The notes under the pieces are model-generated. The model did no database searches. It worked only from the letters and a program-made list of their open reading frames with translations, and was not told the origin of the DNA. Positions 10,390-20,382 of a stretch of 64,000 bases of DNA are shown piece by piece (position 1 is the stretch's first letter; every line of letters starts with the position of its first letter). A program made the position numbers and the translations under genes. The DNA is taken from the NCBI GenBank assembly GCA_009746045.1, contig RPFO01000310.1:2511692-2575691 (forward strand), in the 5' to 3' direction. The DNA comes from Mesostigma viride. Its lineage: Eukaryota; Streptophyta; Mesostigmatophyceae; Mesostigmatales; Mesostigmataceae.

Positions 10390-13300
10390 ATGAAGACGTC
10401 CTTGACAGCTGATGCAGCTGTAAGTATGTCTGACCCTATGCATCCTCGTGCTGGGCACGAGGGTGGACCTCTCATTTTGAGAGAAACCAATGTACAACCA
10501 CAGAGGGGTGTGAAGGCCTCTGGTGGTATGCATGTGGTCCCTGCTGGCGGTCCAGGTGTTGGGCATGAGCAGGGTGACTCAGGCTCTGAGTCAGAACAGG
10601 ATGGAAGTCAGCATGGTGATGCTGGACAACCTGACAGCACAGTCCTGACTGTGCCAGGGACTGCTTCCTCTGTGTACCAGGAGTTGGGTGCCCGAATCCA
10701 CAACATGTTTGGGCATGCCACTTCTCTGTCAAACAACTTTGCCTTCCGTATGGGCAGGGCACCCCTTCTTAAGGCGTGTCAGCAAGCTGCCTCACGGTGT
10801 AAGTGCCAGTTGTCCTCCAACAAGCCCAGGAAATCACATGCCAAAGCTCTACCTCAGAGCATTGGTGATCTGCAGTGTGATATCCAACACATCAGGGGCA
10901 TGCAACTGTTGGTGTGCGTGGACAGGTACACGAAATACAAGGTGCTGGAGCATTTACCTTCTATGAAGAACAGGTACTTGCTGGCTGCCCTGCAGAATGT
11001 AAGAGCCAAGTTTCCTACCACAAGGATCCAGGTGGACATGCAGTTTCAGCATCTCAAGGGTGATCCTACCCTTCCTGAGTTGCTGGTTACACCTAGGGAG
11101 GCTCATGGGCAGCAGGGTGCTATCGAGAGGGCAATCCAGGAGGTCAAGAAATTGATCATCTCTGAAGACTGGGTACCCTTGTCTGCACCTGCACTTGTCA
11201 GGAGTGCATGGCTGAGGAACGTGGAGCAGCAGCTGAACAGCAGGGTTAACTTCTACTATGATGGAGTTGCTGTCAGCCCAATGGGTCTATATCATGGCCT
11301 GTGCCCACCACATGTGCTGGAGGGCTGGAAACATGCTGCACATGTCACCTTTGCCAAGCTGAGGGAGAAGGACCGGGGTTGGAAGATGCTGGAGCCACAA
11401 GTGGGTCAGAAGGTCCTAGCTTGGAAGGAACCTAGCCTTTATGGCAAACGTGGTAGCTGGAGTCCTGGGGTGGTTACCCAGGTTGATGAAGCTAGCCACG
11501 CATGCTTGGTCAGCATGGAGGACGAACCAAAGCATGTACACCGGCTGAGTTGGTCATATGTCAAGCCTAACCTGATGAATGAGGGCAGTCAGGCACAAGG
11601 CTCACAGGATCTGCAGGATTTTCAGGTCCCAGGTGACATCACTGACGCAACGACCACATCTGTTGCAGGGGAATCTGTCAGCCCTGGCCAGGTTGCAGAG
11701 GTACTTGTTGAACAGGCTGCAAGGTCAACAGCTGGGGAGTCAACTGTCAAGCCCAAGGCACTAACCAAGCCCAGGGGGACAAGTTTGGCTGGATTGATTG
11801 GGGCTCTACAAAGGGCCAAGAAGCAGCCCAAGGTAGCCAAGCTCAGGTGGCATGGCAATCTGGGGCTGGACACTGCCTTAGAGGTAGACACTAATTCTCA
11901 GGTCTCCATTATTGGGACCAGGGCTGCAGCAGGGTACAGCATGTCTGAACCCAGCTATCAGTTTGTGTCTGACTTCAGTGGCGGGGTACACGTGAAGGTA
12001 CTGGGTGAGGTATTCATTCCTATCCTTGGACAGGACACTGCTTTTTGTGTCTTGGAGGGCTATCAAGGACCTGCTCTTCTGGGGCAGAATTTCCTATGCC
12101 AGGATGGGGTAGTGATCACGTCCTCTCTCCTGACTAAGGAAGGGGCTGGTCAGGTCCCACTGATTAATTTCAGGACCACTCACCTATCACGTGCAGTAAC
12201 CAGGACGGTTAAGCGTGTGCAAGTGTGCCAGGGGCAGGAGCCCTTGGTTGATGACCTCATACTGCCAGCTGCTAGTCATCCAAGCAGTTTGGGCATTGGT
12301 CCTCACTCACTTGCTGGACACAGCCCTATCAACTACCAAGGCCTGGTGAAGCTCATGTCCTCTCCCATTATGTGTCCCCAGGTCACACTGGGTCTGATTA
12401 AATCTGGGGAGGACTGGATCTCCAAGAAATGCGTGGAACCTGTCAATGACCTGCCTCCTGCACGACGTCTACTCAAGCTCAAGTTTGTCATCAAGATGAA
12501 GGAGGTGGACGGGGTCAAGGTACCACATGTCAGGCCAGTGCTGAATGAGTTCAAGGGTACTGGTGAGTGCACTGCTGAGGAGTTGTATACCCCTGGCATG
12601 CTGCATGATACTTGGAGGCTGCTGCTGTGTGTCTTTCTAGGCCTTCTCAACAAGGGCTTGGACTATGGCTCAGTGGTGATAGACTTCAAGAGGGCATTTC
12701 TGGAGGGTGATGCAGATGTGGCACAGGAAAAGTGGGAGGGCAAGACGCCTTTCTATGTTAGGGTGCCTGCTGTATGGAAAAGGGACATCCACACGGAGTT
12801 CCTTAAAATCCTCAAGGGCCTGGAGGGCCTGAGGTCAAGTCCAATAATCTGGAGGGAGACTCTCAACCGTTTCCTGAAGGAGCATTGCAACTTGAAGGTC
12901 TCTCCTGTAGACCCCTGTCTGTTTCTGGGGCAATGGGAAGGCCTGCCAGTGTATGCTTCGCTGCACGGGGATGACCTACATCTGATAGCTCCCACGTCGT
13001 GGCTTAAGGAGCTGATCTCCATCATTAAGTCCAAGTTTCCTCTGGGTAGGGAGCAATGGCAGGTGGAGAATGAGCCTCTGCTGTTTGTGGGCATGGAGGC
13101 CACACTGGTGAAGAAGGGAGGGGAGTGGCGTATGCTGCTGGTGGGGGGCAATGACTATCAAGAGACCCTCATTAGCAAGCTTCCTCCAACCATCACACAG
13201 GCACTGTGTCCCATGGTGAGGGGCATGGTTGCTTGGGTGGCAGGCATTTCCAGGCCAGACCTTATGGTCATAGCCAGGTTGCCTGATGACATGCTGGTGG

Positions 13301-13875
13301 AGCTAGGGTCTGCCAAGGTGGCTGATCAGGTCAGGGCTTCATCTGGCATTCTGTTGTCTGCAGTGGATTTATCACAACCCATTTGCATGGAGCTGTATGT
13401 GGATAGCTCAATGGACAGCAGGCAGGTCTCCAAGGTCAGGGGCAGGGCTGCAGGGCTCTTTGTGCTCAGACAGGAAGGCCTGGGGAGTTTGGTGAGCTGG
13501 TTTAGTCGCCTGCACAAACGGGTGGCTGTCAGCAGTGATGTGGCAGAATGCAGGGCTATTTGTGAAGGCATTCACACAAGCCTTTATCTGAAGGAGTTGC
13601 TTCATCAGATGACTTCTAACACTCCTTGGCCACTTCAGGTTACCACTCTTCTAAAAACAGACTCCATGGGGATGGTGCAGTTTGTGCACAGGCAGATGGC
13701 CAGAAGTAGGGACTTGGATTATCTCCTTCTTAAGGAGTTGTCCTCCTTGGCCAATATTGAGCATATCCCTGGGGTTGACAATCCTGCTGATGCTTTGACC
13801 AAGCTAGTGCAGAAGGCAGCAGTGCAATACAAGGTTCTTCAGTCTCTGATGGACCCATCTCAGCAAGCTGTCTAA
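10390..13875 (+). CDS. Copia-B Pol polyprotein (integrase-protease-RT-RNase H, 1161 aa)
   Basis: Intact frame from ATG 10390. Residues 100-140: integrase zinc finger (RIHNMFGH, then ACQQAASRCKC). Integrase core: D164 (QCDIQHI), D216 (QVDMQF), E246 (QQGAIERAI), giving 29 residues between the last two. Residues about 340-395 resemble the integrase C-terminal domain (VGQKVLAWKEPSL, HRLSWSYVKP). Retropepsin-like domain: D500 in ALEVDTNSQVSIIG, VLGEVFIPI, and PALLGQNFL at 561-569. RT: VIDFKRAFLEGD (D765) and YASLHGDDLHLI (D861, D862). RNase H: LYVDSSMD (D1005), VAECRAI (E1053), KTDSMG (D1091), NPADALTKL. Copia-type RNase H and integrase-before-RT place it in Ty1/copia. The protease position after integrase is unusual, and HGDD replaces the usual YVDD. 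No separate gag-pol fusion frame is visible; pol starts 142 bp after gag ends. Confidence 0.9.
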   Translation: MKTSLTADAAVSMSDPMHPRAGHEGGPLILRETNVQPQRGVKASGGMHVVPAGGPGVGHEQGDSGSESEQDGSQHGDAGQPDSTVLTVPGTASSVYQELGARIHNMFGHATSLSNNFAFRMGRAPLLKACQQAASRCKCQLSSNKPRKSHAKALPQSIGDLQCDIQHIRGMQLLVCVDRYTKYKVLEHLPSMKNRYLLAALQNVRAKFPTTRIQVDMQFQHLKGDPTLPELLVTPREAHGQQGAIERAIQEVKKLIISEDWVPLSAPALVRSAWLRNVEQQLNSRVNFYYDGVAVSPMGLYHGLCPPHVLEGWKHAAHVTFAKLREKDRGWKMLEPQVGQKVLAWKEPSLYGKRGSWSPGVVTQVDEASHACLVSMEDEPKHVHRLSWSYVKPNLMNEGSQAQGSQDLQDFQVPGDITDATTTSVAGESVSPGQVAEVLVEQAARSTAGESTVKPKALTKPRGTSLAGLIGALQRAKKQPKVAKLRWHGNLGLDTALEVDTNSQVSIIGTRAAAGYSMSEPSYQFVSDFSGGVHVKVLGEVFIPILGQDTAFCVLEGYQGPALLGQNFLCQDGVVITSSLLTKEGAGQVPLINFRTTHLSRAVTRTVKRVQVCQGQEPLVDDLILPAASHPSSLGIGPHSLAGHSPINYQGLVKLMSSPIMCPQVTLGLIKSGEDWISKKCVEPVNDLPPARRLLKLKFVIKMKEVDGVKVPHVRPVLNEFKGTGECTAEELYTPGMLHDTWRLLLCVFLGLLNKGLDYGSVVIDFKRAFLEGDADVAQEKWEGKTPFYVRVPAVWKRDIHTEFLKILKGLEGLRSSPIIWRETLNRFLKEHCNLKVSPVDPCLFLGQWEGLPVYASLHGDDLHLIAPTSWLKELISIIKSKFPLGREQWQVENEPLLFVGMEATLVKKGGEWRMLLVGGNDYQETLISKLPPTITQALCPMVRGMVAWVAGISRPDLMVIARLPDDMLVELGSAKVADQVRASSGILLSAVDLSQPICMELYVDSSMDSRQVSKVRGRAAGLFVLRQEGLGSLVSWFSRLHKRVAVSSDVAECRAICEGIHTSLYLKELLHQMTSNTPWPLQVTTLLKTDSMGMVQFVHRQMARSRDLDYLLLKELSSLANIEHIPGVDNPADALTKLVQKAAVQYKVLQSLMDPSQQAV

Positions 13876-14805
13876 GCTGGTGCATGGTTATAGGGCATTG
13901 GAGAGCAGATTGTGTGGTAGTGTCAGCATTGTGACTGGCATAATACCTGTATTTTAGTCTGTACTAAGGCTCATGGACCATGGTACACTCACTCTGATTT
14001 TAATCAGGATACAGCCAGGTTTTGGCTGGGGTTCATGCTGTTGACTACACAAGGTTGACAGGTCCATTACAGACCATGTATTCTATTTTAAAAGAAATGT
14101 ATATTTGTACATACTTCTCACAATGGTCTGGGAACCTTTATTCTGGGGTTTATAGGGCGGGGTTCGATTCCCTGGTATTATGTTTCTACAAGCTGGCCTG
14201 TTCAGGTGTTTGCCTGTTCAGACTTCCCTAGTTCCCCAGGGCAGGATTTAATTGTTGCCTATGTGTTTCATTTTGTCATTTGTTTGCTGTGGCAGTTTAC
14301 CATCTGGCAAGTAGACGGGCGCCGTAAGACGGGCGCCAATAGACCCCTGTTGAGAGAATGACAGGCAAACTATTGTAATACGCCTTACTTTGTCAAGTGG
14401 TATTTTAATTGTCATGGATTTATTGTACTTATATTGAATATGTACTGGGTTTTATGGGATTAGTATCTGGGATTAATGTAACTCACCGCCAGAAGGTCAT
14501 TGTACTGGAGGCTCTACCGAGGTGATGGGATTAATTCCTGGAGAAGACCTCATAGAATTAACCTGTATGTATTTAATTTTGTGTGCTTCTAATATCTGGT
14601 GGTACTCTGTAATGCCACTTCCATAGGTTTTCTCCATTTCTCATGAAATGGTTTTCCCTGTGGCAGATCTGTTTCTTTTCCAGTTCCTTAAAAGAAAGGG
14701 CTGGGGGAATGGCATTGGCCATTAAAGACATCTGTTCAAGCTTCAAGCTGGAGTGAAGGACATTTCAAGCTACTTCAAGGGTCCCTGGCAGGGGATGTGA
14801 TCCCT
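13876..14805 (+). other. Copia-B 3' UTR
   Basis: A long non-coding stretch after pol. No supported ORF. It holds the T-arm hairpin at 14158-14174, a GTACATACTTCTCA segment shared with Copia-A, and a short direct repeat of GACGGGCGCC near 14315-14337. Confidence 0.6.
14158..14174 (+). other. tRNA T-arm-like hairpin, Copia-B 3' UTR
   Basis: CGGGG-TTCGATT-CCCTG, identical to the Copia-A copies although the surrounding 3' UTR has diverged. The shared core extends to GGGCGGGGTTCGATTCCCTGGT. Confidence 0.5.
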
Positions 14806-14824
14806 AAAGAAAAGAAGGGATTGG
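14806..14824 (+). promoter_or_regulatory. polypurine tract of Copia-B
   Basis: AAAGAAAAGAAGGGATTGG directly before the 3' LTR start AGTTAACG; matches the Copia-A tract in position and sequence. Confidence 0.75.
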
Positions 14825-15441
14825 AGTTAACGTAAAGGATTTACGTTAGATGGATAGAGATTGTTACGCTCTTTCCAACGGCACCTTGAACGCCTCATTT
14901 GGTTAAGGAACGTAAAAGTTATGACGTTTCCTAGGCTGTGCCGACAGTACCCGGCGCGCCACTGTGGGCGCGTACGGACACAGGATGTACAAGTGTCACT
15001 TTGATAGTCCGCAGGACGTTGACAGGACTTGTACAGGACTTGATGGTCAATTGATAGGTAGGCGCACTGTAGCGCGCCAGGACCTATGAGACAATTGATG
15101 CTGACTAGTGTACGGATAGGTCCACAGGACTAGCCGTATGGACAATTGATAGATCTGCGCGCCAAAGGCGTGCCAGAGTCTGTGTAATCAATTGATTGAC
15201 AGTTCAGCTGTGACAGTGCAGCTGAATACTTGGACGCGTCCCTAGTAAGCTATATGAGTGACTTGGTCACACCGGGACGCTAGTTCTTGCGTGCACGTTC
15301 TCTTGGCACTGCGACCCTGTCGTCTGTGCTGCGTGCAGTCTTGGAAGTGACGTGACTTACGTCTGTGTTTCCTGATTGTTAATAAAGGCAACTTCCTGCA
15401 AGAACCATGGCGGAATTCGTGGCATTCTTACCCTCACAACT
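14825..15441 (+). repeat. Copia-B 3' LTR
   Basis: 617 bp, same length and ends as 7616-8232; no differences found by eye. AATAAA at 15381-15386. Confidence 0.92.
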
Positions 15442-15699
15442 GAGCAGGCCTCCTAGGCTGCTCAGGACTAGCAAGCACAGTGCACAAGTATATAAACAAT
15501 AGGCCAGTGCCAATTGGGCATATCTCTTGCGAGCCCGCCTCACGTGTTTTGCCTTGACTTGGCAAGCGCGTGTACAAGCCTCAAGTGTGTGAGCGCTGTA
15601 ACATTATCCAATTTTAACAAAGCTCCGTTTCCAACCATATTCACACATTGCTGCATTGCAACCATATCCTTCACATTGCGTTTGCTAGGAACGTTAACT
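15442..15699 (+). repeat. Copia-A LTR, second copy, right part
   Basis: Resumes at the duplicated GAGCA with AGGCCTCCTAGGCTGC, matching 6050-6306, and ends CGTTAACT. TATATAAACAA is present near 15490. Substitutions against the first copy show the two LTR copies have had time to diverge. GCTTG (15700-15704) would be the right target duplication, but its partner is outside the window. Confidence 0.85.
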
Positions 15700-15700
15700 G

Positions 15701-15967
15701 CTTGGACAGCCAGGGCGGCACATTCTGACCTGGCCTGGCCCCAAGGACATTCCCAAAAGGGTAGGGAAACCTGTCACCAACTACGTTCAGATGCTGCTGG
15801 ACGACCTCGTGGTCCCAGCCCAGTTTGAGCACCGCATCCACTCTCTCTCCCGTCTTTGGACTGCCATGCAGGACAAGACGCGGTGGAAGAAGATTGTCAA
15901 GGCACACACGCCTGACCCTGTGGGCAAGCCACCTCCCCCCAAGCGGAGGAGGCGTTTTGATGAGTAG
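15701..15967 (+). pseudogene. LINE ORF2 C-terminal remnant
   Basis: Open from the LTR junction to TAG at 15965-15967, without an ATG at its beginning. The translation (GRHILTWPGPKDIPKRVGKP, then LLDDLVVPAQFEHRIHSLSR, WTAMQDKTRWKKIVKAHTPD, ending PPPPKRRRRFDE) has the look of a LINE ORF2 tail. There a GRP..W segment is followed by an AQDR..WR-like motif, here MQDKTRWKKIV. About 110 bases after the stop, a pentanucleotide tail supports a non-LTR 3' end. The 5' part would lie upstream of Copia-A, outside the window. The RT domain is not visible, so the assignment rests on the tail motif and context. Confidence 0.5.
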
Positions 15968-16076
15968 TGCAGTTAGGATTTTCTAGATAGAGTTAGGATA
16001 GTTCGATCACGCGGCTTCCTCCACCCCATCCATCATGAAATATGTGCTACATGACCTCCCCACGGAGGCATGTTAT

Positions 16077-16105
16077 AATTTAATTTAATTTAATTTAATT
16101 TTAAT
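16077..16105 (+). repeat. (TTTAA)n tail
   Basis: About five AATTT/TTTAA pentamers, about 110 bp after the LINE-like stop codon. This is consistent with the simple-repeat 3' tail of a LINE. Confidence 0.7.
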
Positions 16106-17084
16106 TAGCTTGGCATCAAGTCGCGGTGCCAGATATCTCACGACCCCAGTCGTGAAGCGCAATCTGCATTAGGCCACCTTGAATCTTCCTAATTCCGGCA
16201 TGGTAGATCTTTCGCTACGGAGCTCAGGCTAGGTGTGTCTGGGCTGGGACGTAACACTGCGCCTGCCTGCACATATTTACCGAGTTTGTCTCGCATCGCA
16301 CTGCATTATTAATTGCTGGCCAGACTTTGCTTCCTTTATGCCAGACAGATTGGTTCACGAACCGGATTTAATTTGCTGCGTGCGTGGCTCCTGCCCTTCC
16401 ATGGCAATGTTTGCAATTTCGCCATAGTAGTGTATACTACATAGCCATGCACATGACATACTGCATGAAGGTCGCAAAGTTAGGTATAGTTTCTGTTTGT
16501 AAATCCTGACGTTCTTGCTTCACACACGGTTCCTTGCAATGAAGGCCCTGGCATGAAGCTCGTTGCTTGCCAAAGCCTTCTTGTGTTGAACAGCGGTTCT
16601 CAGTGGGCACATGAAAGAGACGTTGCCAGGCATTGTAAGATTTCCAACCACACGCTTGTACTGTAACCATGCAATTCATTCCATTTGCGTTATGAAGCTG
16701 GCAGCTTGTGAGCCTGCAACCATTGATTGCAGTTTGGCACATATTTCAACAAGTAGGCTCCTTGAATGTAGGCTGCTTTCTCGCTTATTTTTGCTGATGC
16801 TATAGGCAACATTGGACTTTACACGAACTCGAGTCCCACCCGCATCCATGCAGCCCCCCCAATCATCCATCCACTCCGTCCCTACCCACCCAATTATACC
16901 ACCGTCTTCCCGCCCACTCTTGAACTAATCAGCCCAACCCCCCAGCCCAAGGCACAGGCAAATGCCCATGTAGCCACCCATGTGCGCGTGCAAAGAGACA
17001 CTCAACTAGCTAGGCTGCATATACGTGCCATGGGGGCATAATACGTGCATGGGCGCAGGTGCACATGCAGGCCCGCAGGCATGC
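16106..17084. other. No gene seen
   Basis: Only short ORFs without recognisable features. Near 16845-16930 there is a C-rich stretch with CCATCCATCC-type short repeats. I see nothing else. Confidence 0.5.
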
Positions 17085-17090
17085 ACACAA

Positions 17091-17112
17091 GCAGGCAGGC
17101 AGGCAGGCAGGC
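17091..17112 (+). repeat. (GCAG)n microsatellite
   Basis: About five GCAG units. Confidence 0.85.
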
Positions 17113-17239
17113 TGACAGATGGGTGGGCAGATAGGCGGGTGGCAGACATGCAGGCGGGCAGGCGGGAGGATGGGCAGAACGTAAAGAAGGGAGGGTGGAC
17201 AGGCGAAAAGAAGGTCGTTGGGTCCAAGCAACCAGTTTA

Positions 17240-17625
17240 TTGGTGATGGATTAATCTAGCCGTATGTGGCGCATGTGTGCAAGTCTGCCTGTGTTTGTGT
17301 GCGTTTGTATGCATGTGCTCGTGTGCTCGTGGGTGTGTGCACATTTGTGTGCATGTGTGTGTTAGTGTGTGCGCATGTGTTAGCTAGCGTGCATGTGCGC
17401 ACGTGGGTGTGTGCATGCGTGTGATACAGTGTGCTTACATGTGTATGTCACAGTGTGCATGTGTGCATGTGTGCATGTGTGCATGTGTGCATGTGTGCAT
17501 GTGTGCATGTGTGCATGTGTGCATGTGTGCATGTGTGCATGTGTGCATGTGTGCATGTGTGTGTGAACATTTGTGTGCATGTGTATGTATGTGGGCGTGT
17601 GTGTGTGAGCATGTGTGTGTGCTGG
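17240..17625 (+). repeat. GT-rich microsatellite with (GTGTGCAT)n core
   Basis: TG-rich, purine-pyrimidine alternating DNA. The core at about 17453-17560 is some 13 copies of the 8-mer GTGTGCAT. The Cys/Met/His-rich ORFs here are translation artefacts of the repeat. Confidence 0.9.
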
Positions 17626-18662
17626 GGGTTAGGATGGATAGGGAAAACAAAGAGTGAAAAATGTAAGGTGTGGGGGAGTTAAATGTTTCACCTCGCGGCA
17701 AAAGTCATTGTGCCCGCCGCGTGTATTGACAAGCAGCTGTGGGCACGGTTGCAGCAAGTGAGTACACGCCAAGGGCCTACAGGGTTCATGCACTAGCACA
17801 CAGCCAGTGGGACGAAACATCTGCACATATTACTTGGGTTCATCAATTCTGCACATTACCGGCTTGGGTTCATCAACTGAATTCTGCACCTTATACTTGC
17901 ATGGCTCATGGTTTTAATCGCGGCTCAATTAACAGAAAATGCACAGGCCATCAACATTCAGATATGTTAATCCTGAAAAGTGACCTTGCACACCAGGAGA
18001 ATGAAGGTCGATGCTGCTTTGACGCATGAGCCTAATCCACGTGCTCTCGGAGGTCTCCACCTCGGCAGGAGCACCTGCAGGCGTCGTGGCTCGCTTACCT
18101 CAAGCAATATGCGCATGCTGAAAGCTACCGGGGTCTAGGCAGAGTTACATTATCTGCCCGGACAAAGCACCTCTTAAACCTTTCTCGGCAACGAAGCTCT
18201 GAGCAGCGCTATATTGTCGTGGCCGGACTTCAATGCCGCCATTAAAATGTCAAAAGCTGTTTGATTCGTCCAAGGAAAATGCGTGCATGGCAGACAGATC
18301 ATATGATGCCCGGGCGTATAGACATGACAAGCAACTGCTTAAATGGCGCTCCTCGCGTTTTCCCTCGACTCAGTTCGTTAAGGCGCCTAATCCAATGCAG
18401 CCAATGCACGTGGGTGTGACCAGAATACAGAGCCTAGTGCACGCGGCAATATTGTTTGGTCTGTCGCACAATTGCTGTTGTGTTTGCATTATTCTGCTCG
18501 CTCAGATGCAGGATTAACTTCGGCTTGATTTCTTAATTACCCTCGTGTGCAGGTCATACGGCTGACATTCCACAAGCTTTCGTAGCCATGGCTGAATTTT
18601 GCTTCCAGGTACTAAACACGGCCTGCACCTCGACCCCCGAAGACGTAAAGGCATTACGTCGG
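17626..18662. other. No gene seen
   Basis: ORFs up to about 96 codons (for example 17739-18029 and 18233-18517) have no recognisable domain or coding signature. A short GGGTTCATCAA-type repeat occurs near 17837-17877. Confidence 0.45.
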
Positions 18663-18845
18663 AGTTTACGTACAGATCTGGAATAAAAAAACAGATCTGC
18701 ATATACGCCTAGCCATCTGTATTTTTCGGGCCCTAACTTTACAGATCTGTCAAAAGCCCAATAAAAAAACAGATCTGTATATACGGCTAGCCATCTGTAT
18801 TTTTCGGGCCCTAACTTTACAGATCTGTAAAAAGCTCAATAAGAA
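18663..18845 (+). repeat. 78-bp tandem repeat with palindromic ACAGATCTGT
   Basis: Two units of about 78 bp contain AAAAAACAGATCTG, ATATACG, CCATCTGTATTTTTCGGGCC and CTAACTTTACAGATCTGT. The 10-bp palindrome ACAGATCTGT, or a one-base variant, occurs at 18672, 18691, 18741, 18769 and 18819. Confidence 0.85.
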
Positions 18846-19156
18846 AACACCTATTTCACCGGAAATATGTGGCGGAACGCAGCTGGATGCTCGTCTGACA
18901 CTGCCAATCTGTGGCGTTACCCGTACTAGAGGGAACAGCAGGCACGGCCAAACTGTGGCAAAAGGGATCTAGACAGTACGATAGCACGGCCAACTTGTGG
19001 CGTAAGGTAATCTGTGTACATCCACCGAATTTGTCCCGAATTTGCAACCATAAGGGTGAGGTTCTTCCGAAAATTGGCTCCGCCGTAGAGTTTCAACGGG
19101 CAAGTTGCAAACACGCACGTTACTTGATACAGTAGCAACTGTAAAGTGAGGTGGCC

Positions 19157-19183
19157 TGTTGTTGTTGTTGTTGTTGTTGTTGT
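19157..19183 (+). repeat. (GTT)n microsatellite
   Basis: About eight GTT/TTG units. Confidence 0.9.
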
Positions 19184-19469
19184 GTCCCACGCCGCAGTCA
19201 GCAGCAGGGGCCTGGTCTAGCTGACCCGGCGGCTTGACTTCTCCGGTAGCTCCGGTCATTAATTAGAGGCGTATGTACACGTCCAGTCAGCGGCGACTGC
19301 GGCGTGGGGACCAACATCTACCGTGGCGACTGGAAACTGAAAACCTCGAACGACCCGAAAGGTGCCACTCAGAGAGCTGACAAGTGACAACCATGCCGCT
19401 GACAAACGAGGTGATTGCGCACAGTCATGTCATGCTCCACTGTATGGCGGCGTGGCATCAACAACAACA

Positions 19470-19770
19470 GCTACACTGTATAATGGCCAATGGGCCGGGA
19501 TTACACTGTGTATGATGGCCAATGGATTACAACCCTGAAGTCTGGCGATGGCGTAAAAGGATTAGAAAACGTTTTCATTCTGGGAAACAGCTCCGCTGCT
19601 AGGAACGCCGGCCGGAGGCTAAAAATCGCTTGATTCGAAACTGGTAGAAGGGTCGGTTAATATAATCAGCGCCGCTGCTGATATGGGAACGCCGGCGGCT
19701 ATAGATCGCTAGCTAGGATATTTCACTTGATTCAGAAAATAAAGCCGGGTAGAAGGGTCGGTAAATGGAA
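19470..19770 (+). repeat. Two imperfect direct repeat pairs
   Basis: TACACTGTATAATGGCCAAT near 19471 recurs as TACACTGTGTATGATGGCCA near 19502. A longer pair starts GGAACGCCGGC (near 19601 and 19686), each followed by CTA.A.ATCGCT, TTGATTC and GGTAGAAGGGTCGGT. No ORF is supported. Confidence 0.6.
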
Positions 19771-20169
19771 ACGTGCCACGTCGCCATGGCCGATCCTGGA
19801 GGTACGTTTTTGGAATATATATATAAGAACTTGCACTAGCTATAGCTCAGCTCCGGTCCGATCCAGTACTAGTACAGTACGATATATATTCGGCCGGCGG
19901 TATATATATATTTGTCATTCTCAACATTAAATATATACAGTGTACTATAAGCCTAGTTCGCGTATTACGAAACGGGGTGACGTACGTCATTATCTATGGG
20001 TTCTTGCCGTAGATTGTCCAATCGCTAGTTTTTGAGCATGCGCACTAGTAGGCGGCCTAGGTTTGACCAGCCGACGCAATATATATTTCTTCTTGACCGC
20101 GGCAGGTAGTACTGCTAGTTATGAGAACCCGGCGCCGGCCGCTGTACGTACGTGTCCGCGCGCAGCTTT

Positions 20170-20185
20170 GAGCATAAATATATAG
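20170..20185 (+). promoter_or_regulatory. Possible TATA element upstream of the secreted-protein gene
   Basis: AGCATAAATATATAGA lies about 105 bp before the ATG at 20281 and about 205 bp before the ATG at 20383. Several other AT runs nearby (19817, 19882, 19903) could serve equally well, so this is only a candidate. Confidence 0.25.
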
Positions 20186-20382
20186 ATAGTCGTGCTGATC
20201 GTACTCAACCTCATGGGCTCAGATCTAGCACATGATTATAGATACTAGTGGTGCTGATCGTACTCAACCTGGGCTCAGCCATGGGTTTACGGAGCCTGGC
20301 CGCTGCTGGCCAGGCTTCCAATTGCTTAGTACGCCCACGTACCAAGCCTTACAATCGAGGAAAGCTAAGGTTCGACAGGCTC

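Larger units (their letters stand above)
7616..15441 (+). mobile_element. Copia-B: complete Ty1/copia-like LTR retrotransposon (7826 bp)
   Basis: Two 617-bp LTRs flank, in order, an unknown ORF, a frameshifted gag, an intact 1161-codon pol, a 3' UTR with a T-arm hairpin, and a polypurine tract. A 5-bp duplication GAGCA flanks it. I found no differences between the LTRs by eye, so the insertion is probably recent. It lies inside a Copia-A LTR and is therefore younger than the Copia-A duplication. Confidence 0.93.

Noticed and set aside
15514-15828. 104-codon ORF spanning the Copia-A LTR end and the LINE remnant
   Set aside because: It crosses the LTR boundary, and the LINE-like sense is in a different frame.
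17403-17701. Cys/Met/His-rich ORFs on both strands
   Set aside because: They follow the (GTGTGCAT)n microsatellite.
18233-18517. 94-codon ORF as a gene
   Set aside because: No recognisable domain or context, and its length is expected by chance.
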